Shown: positions 52,584 through 61,629 of the stretch, piece by piece
Numbering within the stretch: the stretch's first letter is position 1
Layout of the letters: every line of letters starts with the position of its first letter
From: Pseudaminobacter sp047739745
GTDB taxonomy: Bacteria > Pseudomonadota > Alphaproteobacteria > Rhizobiales > Rhizobiaceae
NCBI RefSeq assembly: GCF_047739745.1
Contig: NZ_JBLLVA010000006.1
Location: forward strand, 62,001 to 126,000
Reading direction: 5' to 3'
Length of the DNA: 64,000 nucleotides
The notes under the pieces: generated by a model
Database searches by the model: none
Seen by the model: the letters and a program-made list of their open reading frames with translations, nothing else
Told to the model about the DNA's origin: nothing
Made by a program: the position numbers and the translations under genes

Positions 52584-53843
52584 TCAGCCGCAGGCCGCCG
52601 CCCGCCCAAGTAGGAAAGCCTTCTCTCGTTCGTTCCGGCTGAACCTTGCCGCACGCTCGAATTCAATCCGCGCTTCAGCCAGCCGGCCTGCCCGGAACAG
52701 AAAATCCCCCTTTGCCGCAGGCAGTGGCGCGTAAGTGCGCAAGGCTCCGGCTTGTGCAATCGCATTGATAAGCTTCAGCCCGGTCTCGGGGCCGAAGGCC
52801 ATGCTGTAGGCGACTGCCCGGTTGAGACCGACCACCGGTGACGGTGTGATTTCCATGAGCCTGTCATAGAGCGCGGCGATCCTCTGCCAGTCCGTATCTT
52901 CTGCCTTTCGGGCCCTTGCATGACAGGCGGCGAGCCCGGCTTGAAGGGTGTAAGGAGCGGTGGCGCCAGCCAGCACCTCGGCGCGTTCCAGCGCAGCCAG
53001 GCCACGACGGATCAGGAGTTGGTCCCATCGGGCGCGGTTCTGTTCGGGCAAGGGAATTATTAAGCCTTCCGGGCCCAGGCGGGCAGTCAGGCGCGAAGCC
53101 TGAAGTTCCATCAGCGCCAACAGGCCGAAAACCTCGGGCTCCTCGGGCATGAGGCCGGCGAGTATACGGCCAAGCCGCTGGGCCTCGGCGCACAGAGCCG
53201 GACGGACCAGATCTTCGCCGGCAGTGGCGGCATAACCCTCGTTGAAGATCAGGTAGATGACCTCCAGCACCGAGGCGAGGCGCTCCTCCCGCGCCCTACC
53301 TCGAGGCACCTCGAAGGTCAGGTCAGCATTGCCAAGCGTTCTCTTGGCTCGGAAGATGCGCTGAGAAATGGTCGCCTCGCTAGAGAGGAAGGCGCGGGCG
53401 ATCTCTTCTGTCGTCAACCCGCCGATCAGGCGCAGGGTCAGGGCCGCCCGCGCCTCACGTGACAGAACCGGATGGCAGGCGGTGAAGATCAGGCTGAGCA
53501 GTTGATCGCCGATATCATCGTCAATGGCCGCTTCGACTTCTTCGGCACTGGTGTCTCGTTCATTTTCCAGTTCCTGAACGATCTCGGCATGCTTGCGCCT
53601 AAGCATCTTGTCGCGGCGCAACCAGTCAATGGCTCGCCGCTTGGCCGTGGCCATCAGCCAGGCACCTGGCTTGTTGGGGGTGCCGGTCTTTGGCCATTTG
53701 GCCAGGGCGGCCACGAGCGCATCCTGCGCCAATTCCTCCGCCAGATCCACATCCCGCACCAATCGGGCCAAACCGGCGACCAGCCTTGCCCGTTCAATGC
53801 GGAAGACGGTTTCGATGGTTTGATGCAGGTCCGCGGCCGTCAT
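52584..53843 (-). CDS. ECF42-type RNA polymerase sigma factor
   Basis: A 419-residue ECF sigma factor with a long C-terminal extension. Sigma region 2 is at about residues 12-80 (DLAEELAQDALVAALAKWPK, AWLMATAKRRAIDWLRRDKM) and region 4 at about 125-185 (LTLRLIGGLTTEEIARAFLSSEATISQRIFRAKR). The remaining 230 residues are a helical TPR-like domain (from about residue 190), a feature of ECF42. ECF42 factors lack a conventional anti-sigma and are encoded next to DGPF/YCII-domain proteins, as here. The domain is likely to sense the signal. The next gene upstream, ending 85 bp away, is the DGPF partner. Confidence 0.9.
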   Translation of the reverse strand: MTAADLHQTIETVFRIERARLVAGLARLVRDVDLAEELAQDALVAALAKWPKTGTPNKPGAWLMATAKRRAIDWLRRDKMLRRKHAEIVQELENERDTSAEEVEAAIDDDIGDQLLSLIFTACHPVLSREARAALTLRLIGGLTTEEIARAFLSSEATISQRIFRAKRTLGNADLTFEVPRGRAREERLASVLEVIYLIFNEGYAATAGEDLVRPALCAEAQRLGRILAGLMPEEPEVFGLLALMELQASRLTARLGPEGLIIPLPEQNRARWDQLLIRRGLAALERAEVLAGATAPYTLQAGLAACHARARKAEDTDWQRIAALYDRLMEITPSPVVGLNRAVAYSMAFGPETGLKLINAIAQAGALRTYAPLPAAKGDFLFRAGRLAEARIEFERAARFSRNEREKAFLLGRAAACG

Positions 53844-53928
53844 GGCCGCGGATCACATCATTTCTGCCGCAAGACGGCAAGTGAGTCCGAGATATAAGGA
53901 CGCCCAAGGCGCCGGCGCCCGGGATTGC

Positions 53929-54345
53929 TCAATCCTTCTTCGCAAGCCTCTCGCCCAATTTGCGGTGGCGCTCCACGGCCTCGCTTTCGCCTAGATCCTC
54001 CAACTCGTAAACCGGACGGATCTCGATCTCGCTCGGGCCGGGCATCGGATTGGGGCAACGCTTCACCCACTCGATCGCCTCGGCCATGTCCTTTACCTCC
54101 CAAAGCCAGAATCCGGCGACCAGTTCGCGGGTTTCGGCGAACGGCCCGTCGATCACCGTGCGGTTCGGGCCGTCGAAGGCGACGCGTTTGCCCTTCGACG
54201 AAGGCTTCAAACCGTCAGCTGCCAGCATGATACCGGCATTGACCAGCTCTTCGTTGTATTTTCCCATGGCCTCGAGTAGCTCGTTCGAGGGCAGGTTACC
54301 AGCTTCGCTGTCTTGTGTGGCTTTCACCAGAACCATAACGCGCAT
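53929..54345 (-). CDS. DGPF/YCII-domain protein, ECF42 partner
   Basis: About 138 residues with a YCII fold: MRVMVLVKATQDSEAG, VAFDGPNRTVIDGPFAETRELVAGFWLWEV, where DGPFAET is the diagnostic motif, and AIEWVKRCPNP. The start at 54345 has GGGAG upstream. Genes of this family are typically ECF42-controlled and thought to be target genes; the enzymatic function is unresolved. It is the promoter-proximal gene, so the pair is probably one transcript autoregulated by ECF42. Confidence 0.88.
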   Translation of the reverse strand: MRVMVLVKATQDSEAGNLPSNELLEAMGKYNEELVNAGIMLAADGLKPSSKGKRVAFDGPNRTVIDGPFAETRELVAGFWLWEVKDMAEAIEWVKRCPNPMPGPSEIEIRPVYELEDLGESEAVERHRKLGERLAKKD

Positions 54346-54538
54346 CGTGCTTTCTCCCTTGATCCACGAAAGGCCCATTGGCCTTCCTGTCTCCACGACG
54401 AACGAACGTCAGCCGGATCGACATCGTGCCCAAACTTTTCGCGAGAAAAGATAGCGCCCGCGAAAGGGGCGAACCACGATGATCTTGGCCAGTACCGCGA
54501 TCGGCGCCACGGGAAGATGGAATCACCGGCAGTTCCGT

Positions 54539-54567
54539 GGAGGAGGTGGTTCTACGCTACCTCCTCC
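54539..54567. repeat. GGAGGAGGT inverted repeat (hairpin)
   Basis: A perfect nine-base stem GGAGGAGGT / ACCTCCTCC with an 11-base loop. It directly abuts the rhizobial repeat copy. It is followed by only a short A-run, so a terminator role is uncertain. Confidence 0.4.
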
Positions 54568-54568
54568 T

Positions 54569-54604
54569 AAAACCGGATTCCACTTTTCGCTCCGGGGCTC
54601 TAAC
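54569..54604. repeat. Partial second copy of the rhizobial palindromic repeat
   Basis: In reverse orientation it contains the same core as the repeat at 40337 (AAAACCGGATTCCACTTTTC on the plus strand), followed by a diverged CTCCGGGGCTC end. The matching half of the palindrome on the other side is missing or replaced by the neighbouring hairpin. Confidence 0.55.
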
Positions 54605-55191
54605 ATAGAACCACCAGCCCAGAATCGATCTCTGCTGTACGACATCAAAGACGCGCCCTCATCGTTGCTATAGTAGTCGACTCTCAATGCCCGGTAGCCG
54701 GCTACGGCCGAAACGGTTCGTGAAACGATAGCCGATCGTTCCGGCGACATCCCACTCGAGATCAGCCTCGCCGGCACCGACAAGGCCCCAGCCAGTGACG
54801 CCGCCAACGACATCGAAACGCGAACTGCCCGCCTGACCCCGTCATCCCGAGTGAGCCAGATGCAAGCCATAGTTCTCTCGCGTGTTCTGGCCGAGGGTTG
54901 CAACGGGGGGCGGCGATCGCCAGTGCGGCCGCGGTGCCGGCCGCCTGCGCCACGCCTGCGGTGGGATGTCCGTTGCGGATTGCCATCTGTCGGAGCGACT
55001 CTAAGGGCCTGTCAGTTGCCTACTGAGTGGCGAAGCCCAGACTTCCCAGACAGGGCGGACCGGAACAGCGGGCGGGCTGAACCGCGCTCGCCTGTCGCAA
55101 AGCCTTGCGGAAGAGCATGCAAACCCTCGATGGTAGGGATAGCGAGTCCGCCTGACCGCGAGCTCGCTTTCCATGGAAATGGAGGTTCCGG

Positions 55192-55683
55192 CTAGCGATC
55201 GCCGACACCAACGCCACCGACACTTGCGCCGATACCCCAAGGGCCGGCACTCACCCCCACTCCGCTGGAGCCCCCGACGCCAACGCTGATGCCGCCAGTG
55301 TTACCGGACGTGGCGCGTTCACCCGACGCCTACGTTGATGCCTCCGGTATTGCCGGAGCCAGCACCTGCACCGACGCCAGCATTGATGCCGCCCAAGTTA
55401 CTTTGCCCACCACCTCCGACACCAACGTTTATGCCGGCGGTTGTGCTCTCATCGGTGGATGGTGAATCGGGAGATGTCGAAGCGGCGGAAGTACCCGGAC
55501 CAGGCCTGGCGTTTTCAGATGTCGCAGGCATGGGGCACCCGCTTCTAAAATCGTCTGAAGTTGCGCACGCGTCAGAGAACTGGCTGGGAGAGAACAGATA
55601 TCCGCTTGAGCACTGATCGGCGCCAGCAAACCTGCTCCCAGAACTAGAACCGAAACGCATCCTAAGCTACGAACTGTATGCAT
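55192..55683 (-). pseudogene. Glycine-rich secreted protein gene with two compensating frameshifts
   Basis: The start has a good GGAGGAAG and encodes a signal peptide (VSVLVLGAGLLAPISAQAD) then a short domain to ILEAGAP near 55530. From there the meaningful reading moves to another frame, PMPATSENARPGPGT, followed by repeats such as GGINVGVG, GGINAGVGAGAG and SGNTGG, until a stop at 55319. Past that stop, the first frame resumes with SGNTGGISVGVGGSSG and ends VGVGDR at 55192. The repeats run across the second break, so one base has been lost and one gained. It is either a decayed gene or two sequencing errors; intact it would be about 163 residues. Secreted glycine-rich repeat proteins of this kind occur in rhizobia, function unknown. 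Confidence 0.7.
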
Positions 55684-55923
55684 TGCTACTTCCTCCTATT
55701 CAGAGAGAAGCTCAACTATTCAGATCTGCCAGGACATGAATAACGGAACGTTTCGTTGACGGGAGCGGTGAAGAGGCGATCATGCCCGCAAAGCACAAAG
55801 CTGCCACTCTTGTGGGGCGCTTTTCTGGCGGCTTCAGCTGTCAGGCAGGTTCTCGAGCCTAGGCAGGACCGGACATTCTGTAAACAGAAGTGGAGGGCAG
55901 CGGCGGCGCCACCCTCCTTCCCT

Positions 55924-56226
55924 TCAGGCGGGAACGCCGCCCTTAATGTTGTCGGAGCCAACCATCCACGGAAGGGAGGTCGAAACGTCCTCATGGATAC
56001 CGGCCGTCCTGGCGAAGCTAACGAAAGCGGCACGTGCGGCCGAAAGCGGGTAGCCGCTGTCGAAAGCTCTCTGGCAGGCTCGGAGCGCTGTTTCGTAGAT
56101 GGTGCCGCGTCTGTTTCGCGGCCACTCATACAGGAATTCGAGCGCATCTTCGAGGCAGGCAATCTCTTGGATGAGGCTCTTCCCATCCTTGACGAAGACC
56201 GGGCTTTCGAACGTTCTTTCGCTCAT
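55924..56226 (-). CDS. DUF982 family protein (copy 1)
   Basis: A 100-residue protein of the DUF982 family, largely restricted to rhizobia and relatives: FVKDGKSLIQEIACLEDALEFLYEWP, TIYETALRACQRAFDSG and AARAAFVSFARTAGI. GGAGG six bases before the ATG at 56226 fixes the start. No function is known. It lies 100 bp downstream of a second DUF982 gene, in the same direction. Confidence 0.85.
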   Translation of the reverse strand: MSERTFESPVFVKDGKSLIQEIACLEDALEFLYEWPRNRRGTIYETALRACQRAFDSGYPLSAARAAFVSFARTAGIHEDVSTSLPWMVGSDNIKGGVPA

Positions 56227-56326
56227 CAAATCCTCCAATCGAATGAACGAGTTGTGGTGTTGAGAAGCGGCCAAAGCCGATATCGGCGGCGGCCGACAGA
56301 AAATATGTGAACGGCGCCTTACCTGG

Positions 56327-56629
56327 TCAAGGATGCAATTCGATCTTACGTTCGACCCACTCTTCGGCGACTTGTTGCACGGCGGTGTCCAATGCGTCGG
56401 GTGCAAGGACGCCTCGCGATCTGGCAAATGCTTCGAACGCCAACCTGGCTGCGTCAGTGGTCGCTTTGTCGGCCAACGCTGCGCGGCAAACGGCGGTTGC
56501 CATCGTGTGTGTTGGCCCGCGCGATCCAGTCCATTCGTCCAACATCCTCAGAGCATCGAGCGGAGTTTCGACATCGTAAGGGAAACCGAGGCCGACGAAT
56601 ATTGCGACGGGCTGCGAGAACTTCTGCAT
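56327..56629 (-). CDS. DUF982 family protein (copy 2)
   Basis: A 100-residue DUF982 protein: VAIFVGLGFPYDVETPLDALRMLDEWTG, THTMATAVCRAALADKATTDAARLAFEAFARSRGVLAP. GGAGC precedes the ATG at 56629. It resembles the downstream copy in layout but the two sequences share only a modest fraction of residues, so the duplication is old. Function unknown. Confidence 0.85.
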   Translation of the reverse strand: MQKFSQPVAIFVGLGFPYDVETPLDALRMLDEWTGSRGPTHTMATAVCRAALADKATTDAARLAFEAFARSRGVLAPDALDTAVQQVAEEWVERKIELHP

Positions 56630-57122
56630 GAAGAGCTCCAATGCGTGAACATGGGTTGAGGATAATCGGGTTTTCACTAACGCGCGAAGGCCTCTCGGGT
56701 TGCAGCCCCAGCACTCAGTTCCTAGTCGCGCCCTTCGCCGTCCCAGGGGATCGACGTTGACATAGGTCCAGTGCGGCCTGCCTCATTGGAACGGGAGGAG
56801 GATGGGATTCATCGTTGCGAAATTTGACCGCATGCGACCATTGCTCTGCAAGCCCTTAGAATTTTGCTCATGCCGCTTGACGCCATCATCGCGCGCTTTC
56901 AGCCACATGGCATGGCTCGCGCCTTGGTCGCGACGGCGCCGCTGAAGCGCTGGTCGCCGCGATTGCCGTGGCCGCGGGTTCGGCTTCATGGCGCCGAGCT
57001 TTCGGGAAGCTATCGTGTTCCTGACCAGGTTGTTCGCCGCGCTCTGCTTGTATCGGTCCGGTTCTTTTGGAAAGCCGCCGGGGAAATCTCCAGCGCAGCG
57101 CCGTAGTTGGCCCGGCGCCCGC
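56630..57122. other. Intergenic region without a supported gene
   Basis: About 490 bp between the DUF982 pair and the oxidase gene. Short open frames exist on both strands (such as 56864-57106 on the plus strand), but none resembles a family or has a good ribosome binding site. It should hold the DUF982 promoter in its first part. Confidence 0.45.
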
Positions 57123-58217
57123 TCAGCTGTTCAAGATGACCGTGTGGTCTATCGACGCAATCGTTGCCCGGCCGGCCAAGGCCATGGCCGCCTCCAGTTC
57201 GGTGCGCAGGATACCGATGACATGGGCCACCCCGACCGCGCCAGCAACGGCAAGGCCGTGAATTATTGGCTGGCCGATGAGCACCGCTTTCGCACCCAGA
57301 GCCAGCGCTTTCAGAATGTCGGTGCCGCGCCGCACTCCCCCGTCCAGGAGCACTGGAAGCCTGTCGCCGACACACGCGACGATGGATGGAAGCACTGCAA
57401 TGCTCGCAGGCAACGTATCCAGTGTGCGTCCGCCATGATTGGATACAATGATGCCATCCACGCCCTGATCGACCGCGAGGCGGGCATCATGCGGATTCAT
57501 CAACCCTTTGAGCAGCAAGGGCAGGGTCGTCTGCGACCGTAACCAGGCGACGTCGCTCCAGGTCGGAGCGGCATCGAGCAACCCCTTGAATACCGGGCTT
57601 TCGCCGGCAACTGCCCGGGATTCGGCGACCGCCATGCCGCGAATATTGACCGGCTCGATACCCGCCGGCAGATGGAAGCCCGCCCGCTGCTCGTCATTGC
57701 GCACGCCGGTCACCGGCGCGTCCACTGTCAGCACGATCGCTGCATATCCGGCATCTTCCGCACGCCGGACGAGGCTCAGCGTATCGCTTTGGCGAGCCTG
57801 CTTGTAAAGCTGGAACCAGAGCGGTGCGTGGGCGGCGGTGGCAACCTGCTCCAGCGAGACACTGGCCTGCGTGCTGACCGTCATCCAGGCACCGGCCGCG
57901 CCTGCACCGAGCGCCGCCGCCAGCTCACCCTCCGGATGAGCCAATTTCTGGAAAGCCACCGGGCCCAGAATGAGCGGAAACGGCATCTCTCGGCCGAACA
58001 GCGATATACCGGTCGTAGCCTCGCTCATATCCACGAGCACACGGCTAGCCAGCCGCAGATGGTCGAATCCCTCCCGGTTCCAGCGCCGCGTCAAGCCGTC
58101 GGCACCTGCACCGGCAATGTAGGCCCAGGCGGGTGCGGGAATGATTTCCCGGGCGTGGCGCTCATAATCAGCCAGCGACACGATATCGGGCGGCACAGCG
58201 GATGCAGGAACCGACAT
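57123..58217 (-). CDS. FMN-dependent alpha-hydroxyacid oxidase/dehydrogenase
   Basis: A 364-residue TIM-barrel flavoprotein of the lactate/glycolate oxidase family. FMN and catalytic residues are visible: ILGPVAFQKLAHPEGE, LWFQLYKQ, VLTVDAPVTGVRN, the base His with Arg in VSNHGGRTLDT, and DGGVRRGTDILKALALGAKAV for phosphate binding. The enzyme oxidises an (S)-2-hydroxyacid to the 2-oxoacid in the cytosol. The substrate is not predictable. The usual active-site Tyr (YI in AWAYIAGAGADG) is present. It is followed upstream by a PiuC-type gene 43 bp away, so it may be co-transcribed with the iron-uptake genes. Confidence 0.9.
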   Translation of the reverse strand: MSVPASAVPPDIVSLADYERHAREIIPAPAWAYIAGAGADGLTRRWNREGFDHLRLASRVLVDMSEATTGISLFGREMPFPLILGPVAFQKLAHPEGELAAALGAGAAGAWMTVSTQASVSLEQVATAAHAPLWFQLYKQARQSDTLSLVRRAEDAGYAAIVLTVDAPVTGVRNDEQRAGFHLPAGIEPVNIRGMAVAESRAVAGESPVFKGLLDAAPTWSDVAWLRSQTTLPLLLKGLMNPHDARLAVDQGVDGIIVSNHGGRTLDTLPASIAVLPSIVACVGDRLPVLLDGGVRRGTDILKALALGAKAVLIGQPIIHGLAVAGAVGVAHVIGILRTELEAAMALAGRATIASIDHTVILNS

Positions 58218-58260
58218 AAGCTTTACCGGAGAACAGATCGGGAGATTACAGCTCTCCCTC

Positions 58261-58944
58261 TCATAGTTCCGACCAGTGACGAATGAGATTGTGATAATGC
58301 GCCGTTAAGCCGACGACCGCCGGATGATCGTCGGGCATCTGTTGCCGGACCTGGATGATCGACATGTCCAGATCGTAGAGCATGTTGCGCTGCCAATCAT
58401 CCTTGACCATCGACTGTGTCCAGAAGAACGAAGCCCAACGGCTGCCGCGGGTAACGGGCGTTACGCTGTGCATGCTCGTTGCCGGATAGATCACGAGATG
58501 CCCAGCCGGAAGCTTGACCTTGTGAACACCATAAGTGTCATGAACGACCAATTCGCCACCGTCATAGTCTTCCGGCGGCGTCAAGAACAGCGTCGAGGAT
58601 ACGTCGGCACGGATACGCATGCCCGTACCGGGTACGACGCGGATGGAACCGTCGACATGCGCGCCGAAGGTCATGCCGACATCGTAGCGGTTGAACATTG
58701 GCGGCAGCACATGCATCGGCAGCGCGGCCGAAGAGAAAGTCGGGTTACGACCGAGAGCACGCAAGACGATCTGGCTGAGCTCTTGCGCGACAGGCGAGTC
58801 GACCGGCACCTGGAGGTTCTTCTTGACCATCGCCGCCTGTTCGCCGGCGGTGGCGCGACCGTCTACCCATCGGGTCTCTTCAAGAGCCTTCCGGACATGC
58901 GCAAGTTCCTCGGGGGTCAGAACGTCAGGGATCGTGATCAGCAT
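58261..58944 (-). CDS. piuC: PKHD-type Fe(II)/2-oxoglutarate hydroxylase (PiuC/YbiX)
   Basis: About 227 residues of the PiuC family. The double-stranded beta-helix has the facial triad: His and Asp in FGAHVDGSIR, and His in ATSMHSVTPVTRGSRWASFFW, where the Arg for 2-oxoglutarate follows. The start at 58944 matches family length; the open frame extends 15 codons further. piuC genes commonly neighbour TonB siderophore receptors, as here (80 bp downstream of the receptor gene in the same direction), and are iron-regulated. The true substrate is not established. Confidence 0.9.
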   Translation of the reverse strand: MLITIPDVLTPEELAHVRKALEETRWVDGRATAGEQAAMVKKNLQVPVDSPVAQELSQIVLRALGRNPTFSSAALPMHVLPPMFNRYDVGMTFGAHVDGSIRVVPGTGMRIRADVSSTLFLTPPEDYDGGELVVHDTYGVHKVKLPAGHLVIYPATSMHSVTPVTRGSRWASFFWTQSMVKDDWQRNMLYDLDMSIIQVRQQMPDDHPAVVGLTAHYHNLIRHWSEL

Positions 58945-59024
58945 TTGTCCGCTTCTCCACTTCGGAAATTGCCACAGGCCGGATATCACCTATCCGGCCC
59001 ATCTATCCCCCGCATTTAGGTCTC

Positions 59025-61328
59025 CTAGAACTTGGCGCCGACAGTCAGGATGAAGCTGCGGCCTGGCGCCACGACAGCCCGATTGCTCCAGCCCGTCGAG
59101 TAGTTCAACTCGTCCGTCAGATTGTATCCGTTGAGCGCAAATTTGAGGTTTTTGTACTCATAGGCGACGAAAGCATCCAGCGAGAAGGATTCCGGAATCC
59201 GGCCGGTATTGGCCGAGTTGGTGTAGTAGGCGTCGGAATAGACGATACCGCCGCCAACATCGAGCCTGCCTTCCATTTCGAAGTGACGCGAGACCTCATA
59301 GCTAGTCCACAGCGACACCGAATTGTGCGGCACATAGGCGACTTCGTTGCCTTCAGCGCCTGTAGATACACCCGAAGAATTGAAGGCAGCCAGAATTTCG
59401 CTGTCCATATAGCTGTAGGACAGGCCGACAGTCCAATTGTCGGTGGGCTTGCCGGACACGCCAAGCTCGATGCCGCGCACGCGCTGCTCCTCGCCCGTTA
59501 TCTCGGTGTCGCCCGTAACGGGATCGGTGTAAAAGGCGTTGCTCTTCTCAATCTGAAACACCGCACCGGTCACGCTCATGAGTCCGCCGAGGAAATTGAT
59601 CTTGGCGCCGACCTCGTAGAGGTCGCTCTTTTCCGGGTCCAGATCAGGAGTATTGGGGCTGATGGCGGAGGAGGTGTTGGCAATGAACTGACCGGCGGGC
59701 GTGAACGAACGGGCCCACGATGCGTAGTAGGTCTGGTCCTGCGTCGGCTCCCAAATCACTGAGGCTTTGGGCGAGAAGGCGCTGGTTTTTTCCCGCCCGT
59801 CGAAAGGAGCCGGGTCGCTGCTTGACGTGGTCGCCTGATGATACCTGGAGTCGAAATAGTCCCAGCGGCCACCAGCGAGAACGGAGAACTCCGGCGTCAA
59901 CCAGACACGATCCGAGGCAAACAGCGCGATATTCGTGCCCGAGCCACTGCGATCACCGTTGACGTTACGGGTGACGGTATAAGGAAGGTCGAAGGTCGCG
60001 CCGGGATTGCGGACATCCACGATGGAGGGATCCTTACCAGACACGGCGAAAGCATCGCGTTCGTTCTTTTGGTAGAACGCATCGACGCCGACGACCAACT
60101 CGTGACGCAAAGAACCGGTCTCGAACTTCGCCACGCCGGTTGTGACGTTCTGGATGCCCCAGGAATTCTGCTCATAGGTAGGATTACCGCCGCCATAGCC
60201 GGACAGGAAGGCGGGGTTGCCGGAGAAGAAGTCAGTCGAGCAGGCGCCGCTGCAACTTGGCACGCTGGTCGAGAAGTCGCGATCATACGCCGACAGTCGC
60301 GTATCGTTATAGAGGGTCAGCCATTCATCGGCTTCCCACTTCACCCTGGACGTAAGCGCGTGGGTATTGAAGATGTCGTGATCCTGCGCCTTGCCGTAGA
60401 AGCTCGAACGCGGCACTCCGAATTCGAATATCGGCAAGTTGGGATTGCTCGGCGAGGCCGTACCATTGGCAACCATCGGCACGCCGTAGTCCGGCGTGCG
60501 GTCGCCATGCTGGTAGAAGTACGAAATATCCCAGGTCAGGTCCGTGCCGATACCAAATGACCCGGTGGCGAGCATGCCGGCACGGTTGGATTCGATATTG
60601 TCGCGCCCTACAACGTCCTGCCAGTGACCCATCGCAACGAAACGCAGGGCGCTGGTCTCGCTGAGCTGCTTGTTGATGTCGAGCATGACGCGTCCCAGCG
60701 GGCCGTTGCCGCCCTGTCCCTCGACATAGGTTTCATCCGCCAGATGCGCTTTCTTCTGCTGGGTGTTGATAGCGCCACCGGTCGTGCCCATGCCGAAGCT
60801 TTCGGATGACGGGCCCTTGAAGACCTGAACACCTTCATAGGCGAAGCTGTCACGCACATACACGCCGAAGTCGCGCAGTCCATCGCTATAGATATCGCCT
60901 TTGGCTTCGAAGCCTCGGATCTTGAACTGATCGCCGTTCAGCCCGCCGCCACCTTCGCCGATCGCCATGGTTACGCCCGGCACGTTGCGGAGCACCTGCT
61001 CGAGCGTTTGGGTTTTCTGTTCCTCCATCAGCTGTGGCGTCACGACGTTGACCACCTGGGGGACGTCCTTCACCTTGCCCGGTAGACGCCCTAGCGAGGT
61101 TTCCTGCTCGACAGCGTTGGAGGAACTCCCGCCGGCCTCGACATTGATCTGATCGAGCGCAATGTCGCCGCCATTGGCAGCCGGCGCGACGCGTTCTGCT
61201 GGCGACTGTGCGAATGCCGGACCGGTCAGTGCGGCAGACAAGGCCAGAAGAGGAAGAAGGCCAAGGGTGTTCCTCGGCGGCGTTAGCGAATCCGGCGCGG
61301 TCCGCGGCGCGATATTCTCAATGCTCAT
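59025..61328 (-). CDS. TonB-dependent siderophore receptor (catecholate type)
   Basis: About 767 residues. A signal peptide ends near FAQSPAE. The TonB box/plug follows (DVPQVVNVVTPQLMEEQKTQTLEQVLRNVPGVTMAIGEGGGG... QFKIRGF) and a 22-strand barrel ends in the characteristic Phe (FILTVGAKF). Several segments (DGLRDFGVYVRDSF, VFKGPSSESFGMGTTGGAIN) are typical of the Fiu/PiuA/catecholate class. The ATG at 61328 has GAGGGG upstream. It imports an iron-loaded siderophore through the outer membrane, matching the adjacent piuC gene and the catechol biosynthesis gene further right. An iron-responsive box lies 146 bp upstream. Confidence 0.92.
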   Translation of the reverse strand: MSIENIAPRTAPDSLTPPRNTLGLLPLLALSAALTGPAFAQSPAERVAPAANGGDIALDQINVEAGGSSSNAVEQETSLGRLPGKVKDVPQVVNVVTPQLMEEQKTQTLEQVLRNVPGVTMAIGEGGGGLNGDQFKIRGFEAKGDIYSDGLRDFGVYVRDSFAYEGVQVFKGPSSESFGMGTTGGAINTQQKKAHLADETYVEGQGGNGPLGRVMLDINKQLSETSALRFVAMGHWQDVVGRDNIESNRAGMLATGSFGIGTDLTWDISYFYQHGDRTPDYGVPMVANGTASPSNPNLPIFEFGVPRSSFYGKAQDHDIFNTHALTSRVKWEADEWLTLYNDTRLSAYDRDFSTSVPSCSGACSTDFFSGNPAFLSGYGGGNPTYEQNSWGIQNVTTGVAKFETGSLRHELVVGVDAFYQKNERDAFAVSGKDPSIVDVRNPGATFDLPYTVTRNVNGDRSGSGTNIALFASDRVWLTPEFSVLAGGRWDYFDSRYHQATTSSSDPAPFDGREKTSAFSPKASVIWEPTQDQTYYASWARSFTPAGQFIANTSSAISPNTPDLDPEKSDLYEVGAKINFLGGLMSVTGAVFQIEKSNAFYTDPVTGDTEITGEEQRVRGIELGVSGKPTDNWTVGLSYSYMDSEILAAFNSSGVSTGAEGNEVAYVPHNSVSLWTSYEVSRHFEMEGRLDVGGGIVYSDAYYTNSANTGRIPESFSLDAFVAYEYKNLKFALNGYNLTDELNYSTGWSNRAVVAPGRSFILTVGAKF

Positions 61329-61473
61329 AACAACAAATCCCCTCAACTACCCGGATGCCCAGCGGCCTTGAAAAACACCGCGGCTCAAACATGTGTGTTC
61401 CAGAATTTTACCTGTGCCTCTGGAGAAGCTGGGTAGCTGCGGAACGTCGACAGCGATGTCGACCTATGAAACA

Positions 61474-61488
61474 TGAGTATTACTGTCA
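61474..61488. promoter_or_regulatory. RirA-type iron-responsive operator, receptor gene
   Basis: TGAGTATTACTGTCA fits the rhizobial iron-responsive operator (IRO) pattern TGA-N9-TCA exactly. It lies in the 301-bp gap 61329-61629, 146 bp upstream of the receptor ATG. The rest of the gap shows no gene. The expected effect is RirA repression in iron-rich conditions. Confidence 0.5.
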
Positions 61489-61629
61489 ACTATATTTTCG
61501 ACACTGTCTCGCCATATTCGGCGGTCGCCCACAAAAGCGATGTGTAAAGTCGAAACCCAGATGCGCGCACCGAGGTTTTGCGCGATCGGTGGACGACGGC
61601 ACGGGTCGGACGTGCCGTCTCCGATTGCA

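Larger units (their letters stand above)
54346..55191. other. Long intergenic region without a supported gene
   Basis: About 850 bp with short open frames in several phases but no family resemblance, good ribosome binding site or clear codon bias. It contains a hairpin and a copy of a rhizobial palindromic repeat, both listed. The promoter of the DGPF/ECF42 unit should lie in its first 100 bp. Confidence 0.5.

Noticed and set aside
54851..55195. A 114-codon plus-strand open frame in the long gap
   Set aside because: Cys/Arg/Pro-rich with no ribosome binding site and no recognisable motif; it overlaps the end of the glycine-rich pseudogene on the other strand.
56864..57106. An 80-codon plus-strand open frame between DUF982 and the oxidase gene
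   Set aside because: No homology recognised and no Shine-Dalgarno; kept only as part of the gene-free stretch.
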